Positions 41,334 through 51,159 are shown, counted from the first letter of the stretch. The stretch is 64,000 nt of DNA from Coccinella septempunctata (GCF_907165205.1 NC_058192.1:34748001-34812000); one strand, 5' to 3'. Program-made: numbers and translations. Notes: generated from the letters alone by a model not told the origin.

Positions 41334-42113
41334 ATGTCTTGCATCAGATGCAACACTGCAGTTAACGAAAGTTCTGATAAGTTAATCCGTTGTGATGGTT
41401 GCAACAGGTTCGTGCATGTGGCTTGCTCAGACTTGACAGGTGCAGAACTTAAATGTTTTGAACTGCGTCCCAACAGTAAGCGTAGAATTAAATATATATG
41501 TATTGAGTGTGAGCAGGGACTTCATCAGATCCCAAAAATTTTGAAGCTGATAAACGATTTGAGAGATGAAATACGCGAACTAAAACAGGCTCGAACCAAT
41601 GACATCGGTGTTTCTATGTCTGTTGATCCTCCGCCCCAACAGATAATGACTAATGAAGAAGTAATTTGTGAGATGTTCGAAAGGACCAAACGTTCTCAGA
41701 ATATAATCATTTATGGAAGTGTGGAGGAGGGTGAGAGCAGGCTGGAGCAGGTGAGACAGGACACGTCCTTGGTGAAGGCTGTGCTGGCGGAATGTGAGAT
41801 TTCGGATGAGGACGTGAGGCCTCTTAGACTCGGGAAGTTTGATCCGACGAAGAACGTACGTTCTCGACCCATACGGATGCGTTTGTCCACCGCCGAGTAT
41901 GTTCCACTTATTATGCGTAAGTTCAAAAGGATCAAAATCAAGGAAGAATTCGCACATTTGTCGGTTTCCCCCGATAGAACACGTCAGCAGATATCAGTTT
42001 TTAAAACTGTTAAATCGGAACTAGATCGCCGCCGGTCCGAGGGCGAGTCGAACTTGAGAATAAAATATGTGGGTGGCGTACCAACAATCGTTGGCTCGGC
42101 ATCGGAAAACTGA
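41334..42113 (+). CDS. LINE C ORF1 with N-terminal PHD-type zinc finger
   Basis: 259 residues from ATG 41334. The N-terminus has the C4HC3 pattern of a PHD finger: C3, C6, C20, C23, H28, C31 and the C56-x2-C59 pair. A short helical segment (about 60-85) follows, then a middle domain with RSQNIIIYGSVEEGESR and SRPIRMRLSTAEYV (an RRM-like fold as in CR1/Jockey-type ORF1 is plausible). The protein would bind the element's RNA; the PHD finger may read histone tails, as proposed for related ORF1 proteins. It ends at TGA 42111-42113, overlapping the open frame of ORF2. Confidence 0.88.
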   Translation: MSCIRCNTAVNESSDKLIRCDGCNRFVHVACSDLTGAELKCFELRPNSKRRIKYICIECEQGLHQIPKILKLINDLRDEIRELKQARTNDIGVSMSVDPPPQQIMTNEEVICEMFERTKRSQNIIIYGSVEEGESRLEQVRQDTSLVKAVLAECEISDEDVRPLRLGKFDPTKNVRSRPIRMRLSTAEYVPLIMRKFKRIKIKEEFAHLSVSPDRTRQQISVFKTVKSELDRRRSEGESNLRIKYVGGVPTIVGSASEN

Positions 42114-42184
42114 AGCTTACCAACAGGTCTGCCCCAGCTGATCTTGCCTCTGGTCGTGCTCAAGATCAATCTCAGTTTATATCT

Positions 42185-44950
42185 TTGTATTATCAAAATA
42201 CTAGGGGACTCAATACCAAAATACCACTGTTCTTCAAATCATTGTGTGAGTGTTCATATGAAGTATTTTGTGTTAGTGAAACATGGCTTGGTGAGTCTGT
42301 CCTTGATGGAGAGGTTTGTCCACCGGGCTACAGCATTGTTCGTGGTGATAGACAATTTTTAAAAGTTAATAGATCTCGTGGTGGTGGTGTCCTGCTTGCA
42401 TTTGCAGACAGTGTAAAGTTTGAAGAACTCGATAGTAAGTTTCTGAGGGATCTCGTGCCACTTATAGATGTTGTGCTGTGCCGGTGTTCTGTTTCGTCTC
42501 CCTTCATTATTTGTGCGGTCTATGTACCACCTGACGTATCGGCTTTTCAACTCGAAACTTTCACATCAGCTCTGGAACTACGGTTTCTGAGTGAGACTCT
42601 TCTAATCGTGGGTGATTTTAACGTTCCAAATTTTAGACAGGGTGGCTGCGGCTGTCCCAAAGATATGATTTTGTGTCATTTCTGTGACATTCTGAGGCTA
42701 AGACAAGTAAATGAGGTGCGGAACGGAGATGGCAGGCTGCTGGACTTGGTGCTGGCTTCGGATACTCTCAATGTGTTTGTCGACCGCTGCGATGCTCCCT
42801 TTGTCCCTGAGGATCCATATCACCCTGCATTGAATGTTTTATTGAAGCATCCTACTCAGCAGAGTCAAATTAATTTTCAGAAGGAAGATCACATTTCTTA
42901 TGACTTCAAAAAAGCTAATTTTGGGGGATTGTTATCGTCAATTGGTGAATTTGACTGGAGAGTGTTAGATGAGTTCGATCAGGTCGACAGTGCTTTGGAT
43001 TGTTTCTATAACCAATTGTACCAATTTTTTGATGAATATGTGCCTCGTAGGAGGGTCACTTCTGGTGGCCGTCGTTATCCTGTGTGGTTTTCTTCGGAAA
43101 TTAAACGTCATATTCAACTAAAGAGCTTTTATCGTTCGAAATGGCTGTCAACTCGAGACTCGAGATACCGGGATGAGTTCGGACGTCTACGATCATTAGT
43201 GAAAACGGAAATATCCTCAGCGTACAATCAATACCTAACCAACATACAGGCTAATCTTAGGTCCAGTCCATCTGACCTCTGGAAGTTCATTAACCAGAAA
43301 CAGGGAACCACCAGGATTCCAGGAATAATGTATGATAACGGAACCTCCCACGAGCGTCCACAGAATATTGTTAATCTATTTGCAGAACATTTTTCCGGCA
43401 TGGTACCTACGACGCCTGTTGAGGAGGAGAGTGAACTTGACGAATTCACTCAGTTACCACCAGTTCCGAAGCCTTTAATTTCTGAGGAAGATATCTACAA
43501 TGCCATGTCCAAGTTTCCCCACAAGTCAACGGCCGGAGATGATGCTATACCGTCATTTATAGTGAAGGTCTGTAGTGAGGTGTTGGCCGTACCATTGCAT
43601 CGTATAATAAACCTGAGTTTGAGGACCTCCACATTTCCTAACCGATGGAAGAGAGCTCGTGTGGTACCTATATTCAAGAAGGGAGACAAATCCCAAGTTA
43701 ATAATTACAGACCAATTTCCATTTTGTCTAATTTCGCCAAGGTGTACGAGGAGTTACTTCACGGGCATATTTATTTCAATGTCAGCTCATATATATCCAC
43801 TCGACAGCATGGATTTGTAAAGGGAAGATCTACTGTGACCAATTTGGCTACGATTTCTCAATATATCGCGGAATGTTTGGATGTTGGGGGTCAGGTTGAT
43901 GTGGTATATACTGATTTGTCACGAGCTTTCGATTCGGTTGATCATGGTATTCTCCTGAAGAAGCTGTCATCTTTTGGTCTGAGTCCTGGATATGTGAGAC
44001 TTCTGAGGTCATATTTGAAGGGAAGAGTCAATTATGTGTTTTACAACGGTTTTAAATCATTTGAGTATATTCTCTCTTGTGGCGTACCGCAGGGATCCAA
44101 CTTGGGACCACTGTTGTTCATAATCTATATGAATGATCTTCTAACTTCCCTGAAGTGTCCAGTGTTAGCGTTCGCAGATGACTTCAAACTCTACCTAAGA
44201 ATACTTAATGCTTTGGATCAATTACTCCTTCAATCAAGCCTGGAATATATGCACGAGTGGTGTTTGCGTAACAAGTTGATACTAAATATGGAAAAATGTT
44301 TCAGCATCACATTCACGAGGAAATCGCAACCACTTACTTTCGGCTATCATATGGCAGGACAGCTGATAAATGTAAAGGATCAGATTCATGATCTTGGAGT
44401 CTTATTCGACTCTACGCTCAGTTTCATTCCCCATATCGAAGAAATATGTACTAGGGCTAGCAGAACATTGGGATTTGTGCTCAGATCAACTGCAGAATTT
44501 GAAGATCTATCGATTCTCAGAAGCTTGTACTTTACATACGTGATCAGTAAACTAGAATATGCCAGTTTGATCTGGTTTCCCATCTACAATTGTCACCTTG
44601 TACCACTGGAGCGCATACATAGAAAGTTTTTCAAATATGTAACATTTAGGAGTACTGGAAGGTTTCCTGAGCGTGGGGCGGATTTGTCAATTATTATGAG
44701 TGAAATGAGGATATCATCCCTTCTTGCGAGGCGTGAGGAGCAATGTGCCAGGTTTGCTCAAAGACTTTTAAATTACAGAATAGACTGCCCATATTTGCTC
44801 TCCAAAATGAGTTTGAACGTTCCAAGATTGGTAACGAGATCTAGAGAGGTGTTTTATCTACCTACGGCTCGTACAAATATATTCGAACGGTGCCCTGTTT
44901 ATAGTATATGTCGAAGTGCTGACAGACTGGAGTTGAATATGTTTAGTTAG
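42185..44950 (+). CDS. LINE C ORF2: AP endonuclease and reverse transcriptase, no AUG start
   Basis: The frame is open from 42014 to the TAG at 44948-44950. The coding start is uncertain: the endonuclease begins at YYQNTRGL (42188), but no ATG occurs in this frame before the middle of the endonuclease. The listed start is a TTG. Endonuclease motifs: VSETWL, GGGVLLAF, IVGDFNVPNF. RT motifs: AGDDAIPSFIVK, VPIFKKGD, NYRPISILSNFAK, QHGFVKGRSTVTNL, YTDLSRAFDSVDHGIL, CGVPQGSNLGPLLFIIYMND and the catalytic AFADDFKLY. The C-terminal domain reads LGVLFDS and KLEYASLIW. The frame lies at -1 relative to ORF1, so frameshifting or reinitiation would be needed. Confidence 0.9.
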   Translation: MYYQNTRGLNTKIPLFFKSLCECSYEVFCVSETWLGESVLDGEVCPPGYSIVRGDRQFLKVNRSRGGGVLLAFADSVKFEELDSKFLRDLVPLIDVVLCRCSVSSPFIICAVYVPPDVSAFQLETFTSALELRFLSETLLIVGDFNVPNFRQGGCGCPKDMILCHFCDILRLRQVNEVRNGDGRLLDLVLASDTLNVFVDRCDAPFVPEDPYHPALNVLLKHPTQQSQINFQKEDHISYDFKKANFGGLLSSIGEFDWRVLDEFDQVDSALDCFYNQLYQFFDEYVPRRRVTSGGRRYPVWFSSEIKRHIQLKSFYRSKWLSTRDSRYRDEFGRLRSLVKTEISSAYNQYLTNIQANLRSSPSDLWKFINQKQGTTRIPGIMYDNGTSHERPQNIVNLFAEHFSGMVPTTPVEEESELDEFTQLPPVPKPLISEEDIYNAMSKFPHKSTAGDDAIPSFIVKVCSEVLAVPLHRIINLSLRTSTFPNRWKRARVVPIFKKGDKSQVNNYRPISILSNFAKVYEELLHGHIYFNVSSYISTRQHGFVKGRSTVTNLATISQYIAECLDVGGQVDVVYTDLSRAFDSVDHGILLKKLSSFGLSPGYVRLLRSYLKGRVNYVFYNGFKSFEYILSCGVPQGSNLGPLLFIIYMNDLLTSLKCPVLAFADDFKLYLRILNALDQLLLQSSLEYMHEWCLRNKLILNMEKCFSITFTRKSQPLTFGYHMAGQLINVKDQIHDLGVLFDSTLSFIPHIEEICTRASRTLGFVLRSTAEFEDLSILRSLYFTYVISKLEYASLIWFPIYNCHLVPLERIHRKFFKYVTFRSTGRFPERGADLSIIMSEMRISSLLARREEQCARFAQRLLNYRIDCPYLLSKMSLNVPRLVTRSREVFYLPTARTNIFERCPVYSICRSADRLELNMFS

Positions 44951-45164
44951 TTTGAGGACTTGAGTTTGTGTTGAGTGGAATGTTGGAATTTCATATCGCG
45001 TGTATCGGTTTCGGGTCTTTTCCGAGCAAAGGCTGCATATGTTTATATATATTATAATTATAATTCCTTTCTTATATTTTTATGGTGTAAATTTTTGAAC
45101 TGTAACACGTAACATATATTTCTTTGCCCTATAATTGGGATTTTCCTGTTGGGTAAAATAAAGC

Positions 45165-45165
<1 letters not shown>

Positions 45166-45195
<30 letters not shown>
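45166..45195 (+). repeat. (TTA)n tail of LINE C
   Basis: Nine to ten TTA units directly follow the AATAAAGC-containing 3' UTR and join the resumed Gypsy LTR. Confidence 0.9.
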
Positions 45196-45196
<1 letters not shown>

Positions 45197-45297
45197 ACTA
45201 CTATTTATTTCCACTCTTGTTTATTTGCACTAGTCGCTTGCACTGTGAACTATATCTGTACTTGTACTTGCCTACCTGCTCCTCCGCTAGGCTTATA
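45196..45297 (-). repeat. 3' LTR of the Gypsy element, second segment
   Basis: Matches 54120-54227 of the intact LTR with a short deletion. Ends at the TA where the mariner-related sequence starts. Confidence 0.9.
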
Positions 45298-45418
45298 CAG
45301 GGTCTTTCACGAGGAACCTCGCCCATATTTATACGGGAAACTACTGAACATATTTTCATGAAATTCAGCACTTATAAGTATTTCAAGATGCTGATGAAAT
45401 CTAAAATATTTTCAAGGC
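45298..45418. mobile_element. Mariner left terminal fragment (about 121 bp)
   Basis: Starts CAGGGTCTTTCACGAGG next to TA and matches the first about 120 bp of the complete mariner at 45647, and its other end at 48528. It breaks off at CAAGGC. It is the original left end in the LTR, since the LTR left of it is uninterrupted. Confidence 0.88.
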
Positions 45419-45646
45419 TGTGGAGTGCTACTTCCATCAGACAGGCTACTGTAGGAATGGTGATGGGTGCAAGTTTCGCCACGGTCCTCGGAGAAATTCA
45501 CTAAATCTGTTCTGGGACAGAACAGGCTTAAGGAGGGGACAGTGTAACCAGTCCGGCCCTGGCGGTCGGACCTTTCGAGAACCAGAGCGGTCCCGAGGTT
45601 CTCGAATAACCGAGAAGGTACCTGAATGTTTCCGGTGCCTATACAG
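45419..45646 (+). repeat. Inverted copy of the Gypsy sequence lying right of the mariner
   Basis: Reverse complement of 48529-48754 (end of the macrodomain region, purine tract and LTR end) with a few substitutions and indels. It lies between the short mariner fragment and the complete mariner. In this copy the CCCH zinc-finger frame is open (see finding). Confidence 0.9.
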
Positions 45647-48528
45647 GGTCTTTCACGAGGAACCTCACCCATATTTATACGGGAAACTACTGAACGTATT
45701 TTCATGAAATTCAGCACTTATAAGTATTTCACGATGATGATGAAATCTAAAATATTTTCAAGGCATGAGCACCTCCGGTTTTTCCGGAAATGACATCAAC
45801 TTCCGTTTTTCAAATTAAAACACCATTTTTTTATTGCAGAAATAGATTCCTTAGAAAATTTCAAGTTATTTTGATGTAACATTTTTCAGTTTTGGTTGGA
45901 AAATTCTCTCTGAGCGGGAAAATTCGAAAAAAAAATCGAAAATAGAGCTCCGCTGAAACAAGAATAACCTCGAGGTTTTTGGATGGAAAATTTTCATTTT
46001 CGAGATTTTTCAAGATGTAAGATTGATGTATCCACTTTAAAAATCGAAATCGCGATTCATGATACAGGGGGTGAAAAAATCGCTTTCAAAGTTAGGGATG
46101 ACAAAATCGTGAAAAATCAATTTTTTCAAATTAGAACCCCATTTTTTTATGGCAGATATTGAATCTACGTTAAAAAAATAATGTGAGTGTATGCATCACA
46201 CCCTTGCCCTAAAGTGGATATTTTCTGAGTTATTCACAAAAAAAACTGTTTTTCGTCTTGAATTTTCAGCTATTCCTTTTCCCTTCACGCCAAAAAGATG
46301 AAATTTTCAGGAACTGTTACTTAAACCATGTTTTAGATTTTACTACCCTAATATGCAAGAGAAAAAAGTTACAGGTTGTTCCTAAATAGATGGCGAATTT
46401 TGATTCGAATTTGTATCGGAAACCTCTTTATTTCAACTAATCGGCCATCGGTTTTCTCTCCAGTGATAAATAAATAATTCCTTATGAACCATATGCAAAA
46501 ACTTACCATGTTTTACATTCTTTTTTTTTAATGATAGATATCATTAATTGCATCTGCCAAATTCCTCTTTATTCAGTAGCATTTTGTGTTTACTATTAAT
46601 TTGGTGATAATTCGTATTAAGTTATGAAATCGATCAATATGCCTAATTTTACCAAAGAAGATTATTTAAATCTCATTCTACTTCATGGAGAATGTAATAA
46701 AGTTGTAGATAGAACGATTCGACTGTTCATTGAGAGGTTTCCTGACCGACCCAGACCAACGAGAGATACCATTAACAGAACCATGACAAACTTGAGAAAT
46801 GTCGGATCTTTCGTTAAGAAAACTATACACAGAGAAAAAAGTGTAGTAGAAGATGAGAACAACGAAATTACAATTCTTGCATATTTTCGTGTGAATCCTC
46901 AAAATTCTCTCAAAGATGCTGAGATTGATCTGGGATTATCTCAATCGAGTGTTTGGAGAATATTAAAAAAACATAAAATGCACCCATATAAATTCAATAG
47001 GGTACAGCATTTGAAGGAAACTGATTTCGTCAGGAGAACAGAGTTTTGCGAAGCTATGATGATTCGATTTCAAGAGAATGAAAACTTTTTGGACTGTATA
47101 ATTTGGACAGATGAATCTAAATTCACAAAGAATGGTTCTTTCAATAGACATAACAGTCATTATTGGGATGAAGAGAACAACCACCACTTCAGACAATGGA
47201 ACTTTCAAGAGACTTGGAGTTTCAATGTTTTTTGCGCCATCAAAAATAATGCAATGTTCACATTTATGATGGGACTTTAACTGGTAAGATAGAACACTAC
47301 ACATGTTTGCATTATTTAAAGAATGTTCTCCCTTAGGAGATAGATATTCTGACATATTGACCCAAATAATTGAGCCGTTAGTACAGAACCATAATGACTT
47401 ATGGTATCAACAAGATGGCGCGCCTCCACACAATTCACTCAATGTGTCAAATATCCTCTACAGGCTATTTGGCCACCACGTTCTCCCGATTTAACTCCTT
47501 TAGACTATTATGTTTGGGGTAGGATAAAAAATATTGTCTACTGAACTCCCCTGACTGATAAAGAGGACTGCATAGAACGAGTCAGAAATGCGTTCAGGTT
47601 TGTTTAGATTTTTAGATTCATAGTTTTGAAACTCAATTTGGTTTTTAAACACTTTTGCAGATCTCTTCCTCTCGATGAAATAATAAGAGCAACGCACGAA
47701 GCATTCCTGAGACGTATAAATAAATGTCTAGAAATTAACGGTCAAAACTTTGAGCATCTTCTCTAGTTATAACTGCGAGAGTTTGCCATGGTTCTCCTAA
47801 TAGTAACTTGAAGTCGGTTTCAAGAAGGGGTGAAAAATCTACAGCATGGTTCAAATAACAGTTCCTGAAAATTTCATCTTTTTGGCGTGAAGGGAAAAGA
47901 AATAGCTGAAAATTCGAGACGAAAAACAGTTTTTTGTGAATAACTCAGAAAATATCCATTTTAGGGCAAAGGTGTGATGCATACACTCACATTATTTTTT
48001 AACGTAGATTCAATATCTGCCATAAAAAAATGGGGTTCTAATTTGAAAAAATTGATTTTTCACGATTTTGTCATCCCTACCTTTGAAAGCGATTTTTTCA
48101 CCCCCTGTATCATGAATCGCGATTTCGATTTTTAAAGTGGATACATCAATCTTACATCTTGAAAAATCCCAAAAATGAAAATTTTCCATCCAAAAACCTC
48201 GAAGTTATTCTTGTTTCAGCGGAGCTCTATTTTCGATTTTTTTTTCGAATTTTCCCGCTCAGAGAGAATTTTCCAACCAAAACTGAAAAATGTTACATCA
48301 AAATAACTTGATATTTTCTTAGGAATCTATTTCTGCAATAAAAAAATTGTGTTCTAATTTGAAAAACGGAAGTTGACGTCATTTCCGGAAAAACCGGAGG
48401 TGCTCATGCCTTGACAATATTTTAGATTTCATCAGCATCGTGAAATACTTATAAGTGCTGAATTTCATGAAAATACGTTCAGTAGTTTCCCGTATAAATA
48501 TGGGTGAGGTTCCTCGTGAAAGACCCTG
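45647..48528 (+). mobile_element. Tc1/mariner-type DNA transposon with about 700-bp inverted repeats
   Basis: Begins CAGGGTCTTTCACG at 45647 and ends with its complement at 48528, flanked by TA on both sides. The inverted arms reach about 46343 and 47838 (about 95 percent identical by eye). A broken transposase gene lies between. The insertion site is the TATATA of the Gypsy LTR. Confidence 0.9.
46624..47766 (+). pseudogene. Mariner transposase, frameshifted
   Basis: The N-terminal helix-turn-helix domains (about residues 1-120; LSQSSVWRILKKH) are followed by IIWTDESKF with the first catalytic Asp, in the frame 46624-47280. The frame is then lost. WYQQDGAPPH with the second Asp is at 47401-47430 in the frame 47303-47494, and WPPRSPDLTPLDYYVWG with the third Asp is in yet another frame near 47470-47520. 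The spacing between the last two is shortened by a deletion of about 25 bp. The C-terminal part is recognisable to a TAG at 47764-47766. The third residue is Asp as in mariner families (DDD). Non-functional. Confidence 0.9.
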
Positions 48529-48629
48529 TATAGGCGCAGGAAACATTCAGGTACCTTCTCGGTTATTCGAGAACCTCGGGACCGCACTGGTTCTCGAAAG
48601 GTCCGACCGCAGGGGCCGGACTGGTTACA
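48529..48629 (-). repeat. 3' LTR of the Gypsy element, third segment
   Basis: From the TA of the mariner insertion to the terminal TTACA at 48629. Matches the end of the intact LTR (54228-54325). Confidence 0.92.
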
Positions 48630-48642
48630 CTGTCCCCTCCTT
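48630..48642 (-). other. Polypurine tract of the Gypsy element
   Basis: On the minus strand AAGGAGGGGACAG lies immediately before the TGTAACC start of the 3' LTR. This is the expected position for the plus-strand primer. Confidence 0.8.
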
Positions 48643-48667
48643 AAGCCTGTTCTGTCCCAGAACAGAT

Positions 48668-49270
48668 TTAGTGAATTTCTCCGAGGACCGTGGCGAAACT
48701 TGCACCCATCACCATTCCTACAGTAGCCTGTCTAATGGAAGTAGCACTCCACAGTTTTTCCAGACTCCCTGGCCTGCTTTGGGTTGAAACTGCACACCAG
48801 GATCCGTATACCACCTCCAGCATGCTTCGCACAACTCGCCAATTCAGCTGGTCCAATCCACAACCGAGCTTGGGAACAGCTAATTTCCTAACTCCAAAGC
48901 GTTGAAGGTCTTCTTTCAAGCAATGCAGTGCCGTCCATAGATTCTGATAGGTTGGCTTCTGATAGGAATGTTGCTTGGTGACTAGGTAATAAATGAACCG
49001 ACCTTCAGCCTTCAATTTCAAAGCTTGTCCGATTATTGGCTGCTGTCGCAATAGTTCTTCCTGACGTCCAAATTTATTTCTGAATACTCTTGCTATTCCT
49101 CTGCTCATACGAAGGTCCTTTGCTACACAATGAGCGAGAGAGTATTCCTCAGACACGGTAAAGAGATCTTGATGTACTTCCTGTGTAACGCCGAACCGTG
49201 CAACACGTGTCTCACCATAGCAATCCATAAACTTCTGGTAATCGCTGCTACCTTGCATCGGGGCTTCCAC
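48668..49270 (-). CDS. Macrodomain (TARG1/OARD1-like ADP-ribosyl hydrolase) at the C-terminus of Gypsy Pol
   Basis: 200 residues from the first Met after a stop at 49415; this Met lies in the same frame as the integrase, so it is probably the polyprotein tail rather than a separate gene. Residues 44-160 have the macrodomain pattern of the TARG1/OARD1 family: SLAHCVAKDLRMSRGIARVF, then GRFIYYLVTK, KPTYQNL and PKLGCGLDQLNW. Lys99 and Asp140 take the places of the catalytic pair of human TARG1 (Lys84/Asp125) with identical spacing of 41. TARG1 cleaves ADP-ribose from acidic residues of modified proteins. The last about 30 residues are read out of frame relative to a CCCH zinc-finger frame (see finding). 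A role against host ADP-ribosylation is inference. Confidence 0.88.
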   Translation of the reverse strand: MEAPMQGSSDYQKFMDCYGETRVARFGVTQEVHQDLFTVSEEYSLAHCVAKDLRMSRGIARVFRNKFGRQEELLRQQPIIGQALKLKAEGRFIYYLVTKQHSYQKPTYQNLWTALHCLKEDLQRFGVRKLAVPKLGCGLDQLNWRVVRSMLEVVYGSWCAVSTQSRPGSLEKLWSATSIRQATVGMVMGASFATVLGEIH

Positions 49271-50361
49271 AAGACGTACTTCTTCTTTGTCCTGCGCGTT
49301 CGGGGCTAATCGGTTGAAATGGACAACCTTTGGTTTTCCTCTGGGGAGCTTCCTTATCCGGTAAACTACATCATTTATCCTCTTGATTATTTCATACGGT
49401 CCCTCCCACTGTCTCTACAGCTTTGGTGAAAAACCTTTCCTCCTTTGTGGATTATGTAGCCACACCAGATCTCCAGTGGTGAATCCACCTTCAATAGCCT
49501 TGATGTCGTAGCGCATTTTCATTCGGTCACTTGCTTGCTGCATTTGTTCGCGTACCTTGTCATGAATGTAATCCAGCTTGTTCATTAATTTACTAACGTA
49601 GTCCTCACCAGCTACGTCTTCTCCAGGCTTACATCCAAACTCTAAGTCGCAAGGCAGCCTCAATTCTCGGCCAAACATTATACTGGATGGAGTTTCCTTG
49701 GCAGATTCTTGAATCGAACATCTATATGCCATGGTGAATAGATGTAAATATTCATCCCAATCCCGCTGGTGATCAGAAACTACTTTGGCTAGATGTTTTC
49801 CCATGGTCCGATTCATTCGTTCGACCAAGCCGTCTGATTGTGGATGGAGAGGTGTAGTCCTTGTTTTGTGAATTCCCAATTTGCTGCATACTTCTTGGAA
49901 TAACTTCGATTCAAAATTTCGGCCTTGATCACAATGCAGCTCCAGAGGTATTCCAAATCTGCAGAACAATTCTCTGACCAATTTATCAGCTACCGTACTT
50001 GCCTCTTGATTAGGAATACCGTAGGCTTCCACCCATTTCGTGAAATAGTCCATCGCTACCAAATGTACTTGTTTCCATGGTCTGTTTCGGGAAAGGGGCC
50101 AGCGATGTCGATTGCTACTCGTTCCATGGGGGATCCGACGTTATATTGCTTCATTGGTGCTTTTCCTCTACCATAAGGTCCGTTAGCAGCAGCGCAAACC
50201 TTGCATCTTCTACACCAATCTTTAACGTCCCTCTTACAATTTGGCCAATAAAATCGCTGCCTGACTTTTTCCAATGTCTTGGTTATCCCGAAATGTCCAC
50301 CTGAAGTTCCGTTATGTAGTCTGGTCAGAATGTCTGTCACACGGCTCTTCGGCACAATCAA
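49271..50361 (-). pseudogene. Gypsy integrase with GPY/F module, frameshift and stop
   Basis: The first part (50361-50056) holds the HHCC zinc region (LHNGTSGGHFGITKT, then CRRCKVCAA) and the first catalytic Asp (VAIDIAGPFPETD). After a frameshift near 50060 the second part (50062-49415) continues with CDQGRNFESKLFQEV (second Asp) and HPQSDGLVERMNRTMG (catalytic Glu), then the C-terminal domain. At 49417-49415 a TAG interrupts the frame, probably from CAG. The same frame goes on with RQWEGPYEIIKRINDVVYRI, the GPY/F module, and about 35 residues later with the macrodomain. All catalytic residues are present but the copy is broken. Confidence 0.93.
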
Positions 50362-51138
50362 TTAAAGTCTCTGCTCAGTTCCATCTTCATTTTCCCAACA
50401 ACGTTTCAGAAGACCTCCATCAACCTTCAGCGTTTCCCATTGTGCCCAATACGACTTTATATTCTGGCTCAGTCTGGATACTTCTTTCCAAGTAGGTCGT
50501 CTACCGCTCTTCTTCCAACTCAGGATTACTTTCAAGTCGTTATCTTCCTCTTGTGCTCTTTGAATTTCCTCAGGTAGCCAGTCGTCTTCGATTACGGTGG
50601 TCCGCCTTAAATCGATCTTTTCTTCCAGACGCGAACAATGGCTGCAATTCTCGGGACAAGGTCTTCTTGATAACGCGTCTCCATTGCGATGGCTAGTCTC
50701 CGCTCTGTGTTCAGTGTCAAAGTCATACTCTTGCAGCCTCTCAATCCATCTAGCCACTTGTCCTTCCGGGTTCTTAAAACTCAGGAGCCATTTCAAAGCA
50801 GCATGGTCCGTTCTTAGTAAGAATTTCCTTCCGTACAAATATTTGTAGAAATGTTCTACGGACTTGATGACTGCTAAAAGTTCTCTCCTGGTCACGCAAT
50901 AATTCCGTTCTGGTTTGGACAACACCTTGCTGAAGTACCCGATGACTCTTTCCTTTCCATCCTGGACTTGCGATAGGACGCCGCCAATGGCTGTATTACT
51001 GGCGTCGGTGTCGAGCACAAATTTACCTTCAGCCCTTGCATAACTCAGAACTGGAGCTGTGACCAGAGCCTTTTTCAATCGTTCGAAGGCTTCAGTGCAA
51101 TCATCGGACCATATGTACTCCTGTCCATCTTCCGTCAA
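50362..51138 (-). pseudogene. Gypsy RNase H region and linker to integrase
   Basis: FVLDTDASNTAIGGVLSQVQ is followed by FSKVLSKPERNYCVTRRELLAVIKSVEHF, FLLRTDHAALKWLL and RNGDALSRRPC, the full set of Gypsy RNase H motifs. It continues from the RT frame after a short deletion/frameshift near 51170-51200. A TAA at 50362-50364 separates it from the integrase; reading continues in the same frame beyond it, so a single substitution explains the stop. Confidence 0.93.
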
Positions 51139-51159
51139 TTTCGTCAGCGGCTTGGCAAC

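Larger units (their letters stand above)
40836..45195 (+). mobile_element. LINE C: full-length non-LTR retrotransposon inserted in the Gypsy LTR
   Basis: About 4.36 kb with 5' UTR (40836-41333), ORF1, ORF2, 3' UTR and a (TTA)n tail at about 45166-45195. The interrupted LTR reads CTATTAC before the element, and TATTAC is repeated at the tail border, giving a 5-6 bp target duplication (tail overlap makes the exact length ambiguous). Both ORFs are open. Jockey/CR1-group by RT motifs; no RNase H. Confidence 0.9.
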
